Below are positions 26,012-32,889 of a stretch of DNA of 39,037 bases, one piece after another. Position 1 is the first letter of the stretch. Each line of letters starts with the position of its first letter. Position numbers and translations under genes: made by a program. A model generated the notes under the pieces. It had not been told where the DNA came from. It made no database searches and was given only the letters and a program-made list of their open reading frames with translations. The DNA comes from Acholeplasmatales bacterium (GTDB taxonomy: Bacteria > Bacillota_I > Bacilli_A > Acholeplasmatales > Acholeplasmataceae): the NCBI GenBank assembly GCA_031284585.1, contig JAITXT010000013.1:1-39037 (forward strand). The letters run 5' to 3'.

Positions 26012-26426
26012 TTGTTACTTTGGACTTGATTTAGGAAGTGTTACTTGTGGGATTGCTATTAGTAATAGTGGAGTTATTTCTAGTCCTTATAAAACTATTA
26101 GGTTTAAGGAAAATGATTATAATTCTCTTTTGAAAGTTTTAATTGAAGAAATTAATGATAATTTTGTCAATATTATTGTTCTTGGATATCCATTAAATAT
26201 GAATAATACTGTAGGCCCTAGGGCTCTTATTTGTGAAGATTTTAAGAAGAAATTAGAAGAAAAAACTAAATGTAGAGTTTATCTTCAAGATGAGAGATTA
26301 TCAACGGTTGCTGCTAAAAATGCATTTAAAATGGGATCAAATTATAAAAAAGAAAAAAGTAAAGTAGATACAATGGCAGCTGTCGTAATTTTGCAGAGAT
26401 ATCTAGATACTATAAAAAGGAGTTAG
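26004..26426 (+). CDS. ruvX: RuvX/YqgF RNase H-fold nuclease
   Basis: YqgF/RuvX proteins have an RNase H fold and act in 16S rRNA 5'-end maturation and possibly junction resolution. FGLDLGSVTCGIAIS holds the first Asp; VLGYPLNMNN and YLQDERLSTVAA carry the next motifs; KVDTMAAVVILQRYL ends the domain with the last Asp. ATG at 26004 is chosen because AAGGTG lies 7 nt upstream, rather than the GTG within that site. The 140-residue length is typical. It overlaps alaS by 8 nt. Confidence 0.93.
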   Translation: MNDCYFGLDLGSVTCGIAISNSGVISSPYKTIRFKENDYNSLLKVLIEEINDNFVNIIVLGYPLNMNNTVGPRALICEDFKKKLEEKTKCRVYLQDERLSTVAAKNAFKMGSNYKKEKSKVDTMAAVVILQRYLDTIKRS

Positions 26427-26430
26427 GAAA

Positions 26431-26778
26431 ATGGAAGTGAAATTTAATTTGTTGTTTAGTGTTGAAGTAGAAGATAGAAAATATGGAGCTTTTGAAGCGC
26501 TTGGTGATATTGATGTATCTAGTGATGAAGATAATCTTCTTTTCTTTGAACTTGTTGAAGCAAATGATACTGAGTATGATTTGGTAGAAATTCCTGATGA
26601 GGATTATGAATATTTAACCCCTATTTTTGAAGAATCTGCGGATAAATACTTTGATTCGCTAGAGGGTTCTTATGAAGAATACGATGAAGATGATGAGGAT
26701 GACGAAGATTATCAAACATCAGTTAATGAGTTAAAAGATCTTCTTAGTGAAAAAAATAGTGATGAAGATTTAGAATAG
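26431..26778 (+). CDS. YrzB-like DUF1292 protein
   Basis: A very acidic 115-residue protein. The middle (FFELVEANDTEYDLVEIPDED, about 38-58) resembles DUF1292/YrzB, a family of unknown function, and the gene position right after ruvX is the same as yrzB in Bacillus. The C-terminal third is a run of Asp and Glu (about 80-95). AAAAGGAG precedes ATG at good spacing. Function unknown. Confidence 0.75.
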   Translation: MEVKFNLLFSVEVEDRKYGAFEALGDIDVSSDEDNLLFFELVEANDTEYDLVEIPDEDYEYLTPIFEESADKYFDSLEGSYEEYDEDDEDDEDYQTSVNELKDLLSEKNSDEDLE

Positions 26779-26784
26779 CTATTA

Positions 26785-27351
26785 ATGGAACTAGATATTT
26801 TAAGAAAAAAATTAGAATTAGAAAAATATCCGATCATTTTAAAAGATACCGAAGAATTTTTTAGAAATTTTATTTTAGATAATAAGATTAAAAGTATCTT
26901 AGAAATAGGATGTAATGTTGGATTTAGTAGTATTTTTTTTAAGACTTTAAATGTTAGTGTAACAACTTTTGAAAAAGATATTCTAATCTATGAATTGGCT
27001 AAGTTAAATTATAATGATTTTGGTTTTGATACTAGAGAGATTATTTTACATGATTGTACAGTTCCTTATGAGTTAGATAAGAAATATGATTTACTTTTTA
27101 TTGATGCCGCAAAAGCTAGTTATTTGAAGTTTTTTATAAATTTTGAAAAAAATTTGAAAGTAAATGGGTATTTAGTTTGTGACAATATGAATTTACATGG
27201 AATTAGAGTTGATGATTTGAAGAGAAATAAAAGAAGAATGGCAAAGCGTCTGGCATCTTTTAGAGATTTTATGGAAGGAAATAAGAACTACGAAGTAAGT
27301 TTTTTAGAAATAGGAGATGGATTATTATTAGCAAAGAGATTAAACATTTAG
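26785..27351 (+). CDS. trmR: tRNA 5-hydroxyuridine methyltransferase TrmR (YrrM)
   Basis: A class I SAM-dependent O-methyltransferase of the COMT-like family. The SAM motif is ILEIGCNVGFSS (about residues 39-50), with the acidic residue TTFEKD at the next strand, and the metal-binding DNMNLHG segment late in the fold. In B. subtilis the protein at this place converts ho5U34 to mo5U34 in tRNA, and the hydroxylation factors TrhP1 and TrhP2 follow, as here. The 188 residues are slightly short. Its ribosome binding site is weak. The 3' end contains the ribosome binding site of trhP1. Confidence 0.88.
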   Translation: MELDILRKKLELEKYPIILKDTEEFFRNFILDNKIKSILEIGCNVGFSSIFFKTLNVSVTTFEKDILIYELAKLNYNDFGFDTREIILHDCTVPYELDKKYDLLFIDAAKASYLKFFINFEKNLKVNGYLVCDNMNLHGIRVDDLKRNKRRMAKRLASFRDFMEGNKNYEVSFLEIGDGLLLAKRLNI

Positions 27352-28157
27352 TATGTTCTCTATATGATGAGTTTTATAATTTAGATGTTGATTTACTTTT
27401 AGGAGAAACTAAATTTTGTTCACGGATAAAAAAGGATTCTTCTTTAAGTGAAATAAATAACTTAATAGCATTAGGTAGAAGAGTTCATGTTTTAGTTGAT
27501 AAGATTTTTTTTGAAAATGAAATATATCTTTTAGAGAATTATCTTAAGGAAATCGATAAAAATGTAATTTCTTTTATTTTTTCTGATTTAGGAGTATTAG
27601 ATATTTTAGATAATCTTAATTTAAAAAATAAAGGGGTGTATTATCCAGATTCAATGATTACTAATTCCTTAGATTTAGAATTTTTAAATTTAGAAGGGTT
27701 ATTAGGATGTTTTATTTCCAAAGAAGTAGGGATTCTTGATTTAGAGAATCTTATTGCTAAGAAAGGGAATTTAAAAATCTTTTACTTAGTAGAAGGTTAT
27801 CAACAATTATTTTTTACAAGAAGACCTTTAGCTAAAATTCAAAATAATAAACTAGAAGAAAATAAGAGATATTATTTGAAAGAAAAACTAAGAAAAGTAC
27901 TAAAGAATCCTATCTATGAGAATAAGAATGGATTCTTTGTATTTAGAGAAAATAAGTTCTATTTAGGAAATGATCTTATTAATAATCTAGGACTTGATTA
28001 TCTTTTTATTGATAATTTTTTTGATGATGATAAATACTCAGGGGATATTCTACAAGTAATTGATGGAAGTTTAAATATGAGTGATGTAGATACTAAATAT
28101 AAAGTTATCCATGATAACTATCACTTAACCGCTAAATTTGAAGGTGAAGATGAATAA
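27324..28157 (+). CDS. trhP1: tRNA hydroxylation protein TrhP1 (YrrN, U32 family), probable AUU start
   Basis: The frame is open from within the trmR 3' end to 28157. A GTG at 27636 would remove over 100 residues, although the upstream part reads like U32: GRRVHVLVDKIFFENE, then ISFIFSDLGVLDIL. No ATG, GTG or TTG occurs between the trmR overlap and that GTG. AGGAG at 27312-27316 is followed by three ATT codons; ATT at 27324 has 7-nt spacing, and the predicted N-terminus IISKEIKHLVCSLYDEFYNL resembles family starts. A start at 27321 or 27327 is also possible. The product would be 277 residues, against about 309 in Bacillus. It lacks the four-Cys cluster seen in TrhP2, as expected for this subfamily. 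It overlaps trhP2 by 8 nt. Confidence 0.72.
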   Translation: MISKEIKHLVCSLYDEFYNLDVDLLLGETKFCSRIKKDSSLSEINNLIALGRRVHVLVDKIFFENEIYLLENYLKEIDKNVISFIFSDLGVLDILDNLNLKNKGVYYPDSMITNSLDLEFLNLEGLLGCFISKEVGILDLENLIAKKGNLKIFYLVEGYQQLFFTRRPLAKIQNNKLEENKRYYLKEKLRKVLKNPIYENKNGFFVFRENKFYLGNDLINNLGLDYLFIDNFFDDDKYSGDILQVIDGSLNMSDVDTKYKVIHDNYHLTAKFEGEDE

Positions 28158-29334
28158 AATAGAATTGTTAAGTCCAGCTGGTGACTTGGAAAGATTAAAG
28201 GTATCTATTTTATATGGAGCAGATGCTATCTATTTAGGTGGTATGAATTTTTCTTTGCGGAAAAGAGCTTCTAATTTTTCAATTAATGATATTAAAGAAG
28301 GTGTGTCATTCGCCCATAGTCAACATAAAAAAGTGTATGTAACTATGAACATGGTTCCCTTTGAAAAAGATCTTTTGAATTTAAATGAATACATTAAAGA
28401 ATTAGAAGAAATAAAGGTAGATGGAGTTATTGTATCTTCTCTTGGATTAATATATAAAATCAAAAAAATTAGTAATCTTGAAATTCACTATTCAACTCAA
28501 GGTTCTAGTTCTAATAGTAGAAGTATTAATTTCTTGAAGAAAATTGGGGTATCTAGAGTAGTCCTTGCTAGAGAGTTAACTCTAGATGAAGTAAGAGAGG
28601 TTGCAGAGAAATCTAGTCTTGAGTTAGAAGTATTTATTCATGGTGGTATGTGCATGAGTTATAGTGGAAGATGTAGTTTATCAAATTCTTTTTGCTTAAG
28701 GGATGCCAATAGAGGTGGGTGTGCTCATTCATGCCGCTGGCTGTATAGTCTATGTAGTGAAGATGATAAAGTAATAAATCCAGAATTTTCTTTAGAATCA
28801 AAAGATCTCTGTGCTCTTGAAAGTATAAAAGACTTAATGAGTCTTAATATTAGCAGTTTAAAAATTGAAGGAAGAATGAAAAGTGCTCATTATATTGCAA
28901 GTATAGTTTCATTTTATAATACTTTAATTAAAGATATACAAAACGGCACTGTGAAGACAAATTCTACCTATTATGATTTAGTAGACAAAGGAGAAAATAG
29001 ACAATATTGGAGGGGGTTTCTTAAAGAAAATGATTTAAGTAAGTCTCTTGTTTTTGATAAAAAAGATACTCCTAATCAAATATTTGTGGGAATAGTTAGA
29101 TCTTATAATGAAACACTTAAACTAGTTCAAATTGAAACCAGAAATTATTTTAAAATTAATTCTTACTCAGAGTTTTTGACACCTACTGGTATGGTATCTT
29201 TTTATTTAGATAAAATTTATGATAGCGAAATGAATGAGATAACTGAATCAAGACATCCTAATAAAATAGTATATATTAGATGTGATGAAAAAATACCTCC
29301 CTTTTCTTTTCTAAGAGTATTAAAAAATGAGTAA
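28150..29334 (+). CDS. trhP2: tRNA hydroxylation protein TrhP2 (YrrO, peptidase U32 family)
   Basis: U32 proteins of the TrhP type support prephenate-dependent hydroxylation of U34 in tRNA and carry an Fe-S cluster. The N-terminus is IELLSPAGDLERLKVSILYGADAIYLGG; the signature HGGMCMSYSGRCSLSN is followed by the CAHSCRW pair, giving four clustered Cys. ATG at 28150 has GAAGGTG 6 nt upstream and is preferred to an in-frame TTG 12 nt earlier. At 394 residues it is near normal length. TrhP1, TrhP2 and TrmR form one wobble-uridine pathway here. Confidence 0.92.
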   Translation: MNKIELLSPAGDLERLKVSILYGADAIYLGGMNFSLRKRASNFSINDIKEGVSFAHSQHKKVYVTMNMVPFEKDLLNLNEYIKELEEIKVDGVIVSSLGLIYKIKKISNLEIHYSTQGSSSNSRSINFLKKIGVSRVVLARELTLDEVREVAEKSSLELEVFIHGGMCMSYSGRCSLSNSFCLRDANRGGCAHSCRWLYSLCSEDDKVINPEFSLESKDLCALESIKDLMSLNISSLKIEGRMKSAHYIASIVSFYNTLIKDIQNGTVKTNSTYYDLVDKGENRQYWRGFLKENDLSKSLVFDKKDTPNQIFVGIVRSYNETLKLVQIETRNYFKINSYSEFLTPTGMVSFYLDKIYDSEMNEITESRHPNKIVYIRCDEKIPPFSFLRVLKNE

Positions 29335-30013
29335 TGAAATATTAAGTGATGAATTAGTAACTAAAGATGGAAAAGTCCTTTTAATTAAATTTAAAAAAAG
29401 TAAAAGGACAGCTTTAGCTATTAATCATTTAGGAGTAACAGCCCTAATCTCTAGGGGTATTCAAAAGAAAGATATTTTAAAATATGTCGAATCTAATTTT
29501 ATAAAAATTTACTCAACGTTTCAAAATTTAAGTTTTTATGGTAATCCAGATAATTTTTTTATCAACGAGGTTTATTTTAACCTTATTTTTGAAGAGGGTA
29601 ATTTTAGTTATTTTATTAATGAAGAAAAACAACTTATTTTTGTCTCTGGGAAAGTAAAGAAAACTTCTATCATTAAATTCTATGAAAAGTTACTTGAAGA
29701 TTTCATAAATGAGAATGAGTTAAAAATCAAAAATATTTTAATAAAAAATAGTATAATTGAAAGACCGATTATATTCAAGGTTGCAAAATCGTATCTTGGC
29801 GCTTATAATCGCAAAAAAGATTTGATTAGAATTAATCCTTTTATAATGAAATTTAGTCATGATGTAGTCATGTATGTCATCTTACATGAATATGCACATA
29901 CGGTCAGTTTTAAGCATGATAAATTATTTCATGAGGCTTTAGAAAAACTATGTCCTAACCATAGGGTAATTGAAAAGAAGTCTCGTAAAAACAAATTTGC
30001 TGTTTATATATAA
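29327..30013 (+). CDS. YgjP-like (DUF45) zinc metalloprotease
   Basis: The C-terminal HEYAHTVSFKHDKLFHEALEKLCP gives the HExxH zinc site plus a third His, typical of YgjP/DUF45, related to M48 and WSS1 peptidases. The N-terminal half is the usual beta-rich extension (about residues 1-110). Its role in bacteria is unclear. The ATG overlaps the end of trhP2 by 8 nt. In B. subtilis this slot holds udk, so the gene has replaced it or filled the gap. It has 228 residues and no signal peptide. Confidence 0.87.
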   Translation: MSNEILSDELVTKDGKVLLIKFKKSKRTALAINHLGVTALISRGIQKKDILKYVESNFIKIYSTFQNLSFYGNPDNFFINEVYFNLIFEEGNFSYFINEEKQLIFVSGKVKKTSIIKFYEKLLEDFINENELKIKNILIKNSIIERPIIFKVAKSYLGAYNRKKDLIRINPFIMKFSHDVVMYVILHEYAHTVSFKHDKLFHEALEKLCPNHRVIEKKSRKNKFAVYI

Positions 30014-30038
30014 AATTATTTTAGAACGAGGTATGAAA

Positions 30039-30518
30039 ATGGGAACAAAAGCAGAATATGAATTAACACAAGAAGGAAGAGAAAGGTTTGAAAGTGAATT
30101 AAAAAATTTAATTGAAGTTGTTAGACCACAAAATGTAACTGCGATTGCGGAAGCAAGAGCACAAGGAGATTTGTCGGAAAACGCTGATTATCATGCCGCA
30201 AGAGAAGAACAAGGAAAAATAGAGGCAAGAATTTTGACTTTAAAAGATATCTTAAAAAATAGCAAGGTTGCTAAAAAGAAAGAATCTTTTGGAATAGGAT
30301 CTGTAGTTAGAGTGATTCCTATTATAGATGGGATTGAAAAAGAGGAAAATACTTTGACATTTGTTAGTACTTTAGAGGTGGTTGCTGGAAAAACAGTATC
30401 TTTGGAATCTCCAATTGGAAAAGCTTTTTCACAAGCAAAAGTTGAACCTGGAGTAATAGTAGATGTTAAATTACCTAATGGAAGACAAGTTAAATACAAA
30501 ATTGTAGATATTAAATGA
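30039..30518 (+). CDS. greA: transcription elongation factor GreA
   Basis: GreA reactivates backtracked RNA polymerase by stimulating transcript cleavage. The N-terminal coiled coil contains ARAQGDLSENADYHAAREEQG with the conserved Asp and Glu of the tip. The C-terminal FKBP-like domain ends SPIGKAFSQAKVEPGVIVDVKLPNGRQVKYKIVDI-type sequence (about 125-158). ATG at 30039 has GAGGT at 30028-30032 at good spacing; ATG at 30033 is too near, and an earlier in-frame start at 29970 lies within the upstream gene. It has 159 residues and overlaps yqeG by 4 nt. Confidence 0.95.
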   Translation: MGTKAEYELTQEGRERFESELKNLIEVVRPQNVTAIAEARAQGDLSENADYHAAREEQGKIEARILTLKDILKNSKVAKKKESFGIGSVVRVIPIIDGIEKEENTLTFVSTLEVVAGKTVSLESPIGKAFSQAKVEPGVIVDVKLPNGRQVKYKIVDIK

Positions 30519-31033
30519 TAAAAAACTTTTTACCGACATATTGTTTTGATAATATAAAAAGTATTGATTATGATTTACTTGAAAAAACTGGAATTTCTAC
30601 GTTAGCATTTGATTTAGATTATACATTGATCTCATTTGCTACTAAATTTTTAGATTTAGAAACTATTTCATTTTTAGATGAATTAAAAAAAAAATTCAAA
30701 GTAATTATTGTTTCTAATTCTCCTAAAAAAAGATTAGATAAAGTTTTTTTGGGATGTGATATTTCATATATCTCAAGAGCTAAAAAACCTTCTACTAAAA
30801 GATTTAGAAAAGTTTTTCAAGATAATGACAATTTAAATACTTGTATGATTGGAGATCAACTAATAACCGATATTTTATTTGGAAATAGGTTGAAGATGAA
30901 ATCGATATATTTAAGAAGAGTTTATAAAGAAAATATCCTTATGAGGATACTTAATAGAAATGTTGATCGTTTTTTATTCTTATTAGTGAGGATAAGATAC
31001 CCTAAACGTTATAAAGAGATTTTTGGAAAATGA
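30515..31033 (+). CDS. yqeG: YqeG family HAD-III phosphatase
   Basis: The HAD motifs are AFDLDYTLISF (nucleophile Asp), VSNSPKKR (motif II), AKKPSTKRF (motif III Lys) and IGDQLITDILFGNR (motif IV Asp). The 172-residue length and the following yqeH gene are the Bacillus arrangement. YqeG belongs to the same group as mitochondrial PGP phosphatase PTPMT-like/Gep4, so phosphatidylglycerophosphate is a possible substrate, but this is inference. ATGA overlaps link it to both greA and yqeH. Confidence 0.9.
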   Translation: MIKNFLPTYCFDNIKSIDYDLLEKTGISTLAFDLDYTLISFATKFLDLETISFLDELKKKFKVIIVSNSPKKRLDKVFLGCDISYISRAKKPSTKRFRKVFQDNDNLNTCMIGDQLITDILFGNRLKMKSIYLRRVYKENILMRILNRNVDRFLFLLVRIRYPKRYKEIFGK

Positions 31034-32010
31034 AGAAAAAATGTGCTGGTTGCGGAATAGTATTACAAACTAATTTTATGGAAAAAGAAGGTTATGTATC
31101 TAACTTAGAGAAAGATTATTGTCTTGCCTGTTATAAACTCATGCACTACGGGAAAGATATTAATTATGATCAAACATCTCTATTAGAATTAGTATTTAGA
31201 GATACTGATTTATTAGTCTATGTTATTAATATTATGAATATAGATTATTTATTAAAAATTGAAACAAAAGAGAAATATAACTTATTAATTATCAATTTTA
31301 TTGATATTTTACCAGCAAGTACAAGTTTAGAGAATATTTTATCTAATGTTAATTTATTAATTAAAAGAAGACATTTAAATTTCTTAAAAGTTTTCTTAGT
31401 TAGTGCGGGTAAAAACTATATGGTTGATGAATTAAAAGATTATTTAAAAGCAAGAAATTTTGAAAGAGTTTATTTTTTAGGACTTGTAAATAGTGGAAAA
31501 ACAACTATCTTTAATTTATTAACTAATTCAAATTATTTAGAAAATCCTAAAAGAGGGATGACAAGAAACTTAATTGTTAAAGATTATGAATATATAACTT
31601 ATTTTGATACTATTGGAATTAAAGAAAGTGGTTATATTGATGAAGTATTTGAATTTAATGAATATAAAGACATTATTCCTAGAAATCAAATAAAACCTAC
31701 TGTTTTCCAAGTGAAAACAGGGAATAAAGGAATTCTTTTTCAAGATGGTCTAATTGGGATAGTAACGAATAGTAATACTGTTATCTATGCTAGTAGTTAT
31801 TTAAAATTAAATTCGAGAAGCTCTGAAAATTTAGAGAAAATTTTTGAAGGAGAAGAGTATAAGAAAATCGAATTCGTAAAAAAAGAAAGAAAAAAATATC
31901 AAATTACTTTACTTGATATTGCGATTATGATTGTTGACGGACCTTTTATAGTTTCTGTCATGTGTAAGAAAGGTTTGCATGTTAGTCTAATGGAGGAAAT
32001 ATTTAGATGA
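31030..32010 (+). CDS. yqeH: YqeH-like permuted GTPase with eroded G motifs
   Basis: YqeH is a circularly permuted GTPase for 30S assembly. The N-terminal zinc finger is present (CAGCG, then CLAC), followed by the permuted G domain. G1 is GLVNSGKTT (151-159), close to consensus. G4, normally NKxD, reads NFID (N89-D92), and G3, normally DTPG, reads DTIG (D193-G196). The 326 residues are about 40 shorter than in Bacillus. GTP use may be weakened or specificity relaxed; this is inferred. ATGA overlaps join it to yqeG and rsfS. Confidence 0.88.
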   Translation: MKKKCAGCGIVLQTNFMEKEGYVSNLEKDYCLACYKLMHYGKDINYDQTSLLELVFRDTDLLVYVINIMNIDYLLKIETKEKYNLLIINFIDILPASTSLENILSNVNLLIKRRHLNFLKVFLVSAGKNYMVDELKDYLKARNFERVYFLGLVNSGKTTIFNLLTNSNYLENPKRGMTRNLIVKDYEYITYFDTIGIKESGYIDEVFEFNEYKDIIPRNQIKPTVFQVKTGNKGILFQDGLIGIVTNSNTVIYASSYLKLNSRSSENLEKIFEGEEYKKIEFVKKERKKYQITLLDIAIMIVDGPFIVSVMCKKGLHVSLMEEIFR

Positions 32011-32324
32011 TTGATTTAATAAAAAAAATAGTAGAAAAATTAAAAGATGTAAAGGCAAGTGATATCCAAATTTATAATTTAGGAAATAAATCTCCTTTTT
32101 ATGAGTATGTTATTATTTGTAGTGCTTCTTCAAGGCAGAGTTCTGGTGCCATTGGAAAAATCAAAGATATAGAAGAACTTCAAATTAAAAATATTGAAGG
32201 TAAAGGTGGAGCTTGGGTATTAATAGATTGTCATAATATCATTATTCATATTTTCTCAGAAGAGAATAGAAAATATTATGCACTTGATATGATGCTTTTA
32301 GGTTTTGATAGAATAGAAATTTAA
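32007..32324 (+). CDS. rsfS: ribosome silencing factor RsfS
   Basis: RsfS binds L14 of the 50S subunit and blocks subunit joining. The 105 residues show KDVKASDIQIYNL, then FYEYVIICSASSRQ, then WVLIDCHNIIIHIFSEENRKYY, the family core. The normally conserved E or D after YY becomes ALDMML. In Bacillus yqeI, nadD and yqeK lie between yqeH and rsfS; here they are absent. Confidence 0.94.
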   Translation: MIDLIKKIVEKLKDVKASDIQIYNLGNKSPFYEYVIICSASSRQSSGAIGKIKDIEELQIKNIEGKGGAWVLIDCHNIIIHIFSEENRKYYALDMMLLGFDRIEI

Positions 32325-32379
32325 ATTTAGGGAAACTTCATATTAAACTAACTATTATTAAATAGGAGGTTTAAATTAG

Positions 32380-32889
32380 ATGAAGAAAAGAGCTATTTTA
32401 GTATTTTTAATTGGATGTGGGATTGCTATTTTTTTTCTTCCGAAAGAAAAAGTAATTGATTCAGAAGATTTTCAAGGTTCAATTCCAAAATCATTTACTG
32501 TTAGTCTACAAGGGGAGGTTTTATTCCCTGGTTTTTATACTTTTTATGAACCAAAGACTATCCTAGATATAGTTTTTTTGGCTGGAGGTTTTACAAAAAA
32601 AGCTGAAACTACAAATATTAACTTAAATGAAGAAATTAGTAAAGATAGAATTTTAGAAATCAAGAAAAAGAGTGATGAAGTAATTGATCAAAAAATTAAA
32701 TATGATATTAACAAAGTAACTTTTCAAGAACTATTAAGAATTCCTAATATGACAGAAAATAGATCTGCGAACTTTATTATTTATAGAATGCAAGTTGGAA
32801 GAATTAATTCAGTCGATGAATTAATAAACGTAAAGAATATTGGAGCGGTAACTTTTGAGAAAATTAAAGATTATTTTTACGTCTCTTGA
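32380..32889 (+). CDS. comEA: ComEA-like DNA-binding protein
   Basis: A 169-residue protein with an N-terminal membrane anchor (about 5-20), an SLBB-like domain (VSLQGEVLFPGFYTF, about 46-60, through LAGGFTKKAE) and two C-terminal helix-hairpin-helix units (DINKVTFQELLRIPNMTENRS; VDELINVKNIGAVTFEKI), matching ComEA, the extracellular DNA receptor for transformation. The usual LP-GIG hairpin sequence is degenerate in the first unit. TAGGAGGT lies 10 nt before ATG. It overlaps comEC by 35 nt. Confidence 0.9.
   Translation: MKKRAILVFLIGCGIAIFFLPKEKVIDSEDFQGSIPKSFTVSLQGEVLFPGFYTFYEPKTILDIVFLAGGFTKKAETTNINLNEEISKDRILEIKKKSDEVIDQKIKYDINKVTFQELLRIPNMTENRSANFIIYRMQVGRINSVDELINVKNIGAVTFEKIKDYFYVS

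Noticed and set aside
27636-28157. trhP1 as a truncated gene starting at GTG 27636
   Set aside because: Upstream sequence in the same frame is uninterrupted and looks like the family N-terminal half; GTG 27636 also lacks a convincing role as the natural start, although AAAGGGG lies before it.
30191-30499. 102-codon minus-strand frame inside greA
   Set aside because: greA is unmistakable on the plus strand, and the reverse frame lacks any ribosome binding site or family sequence.
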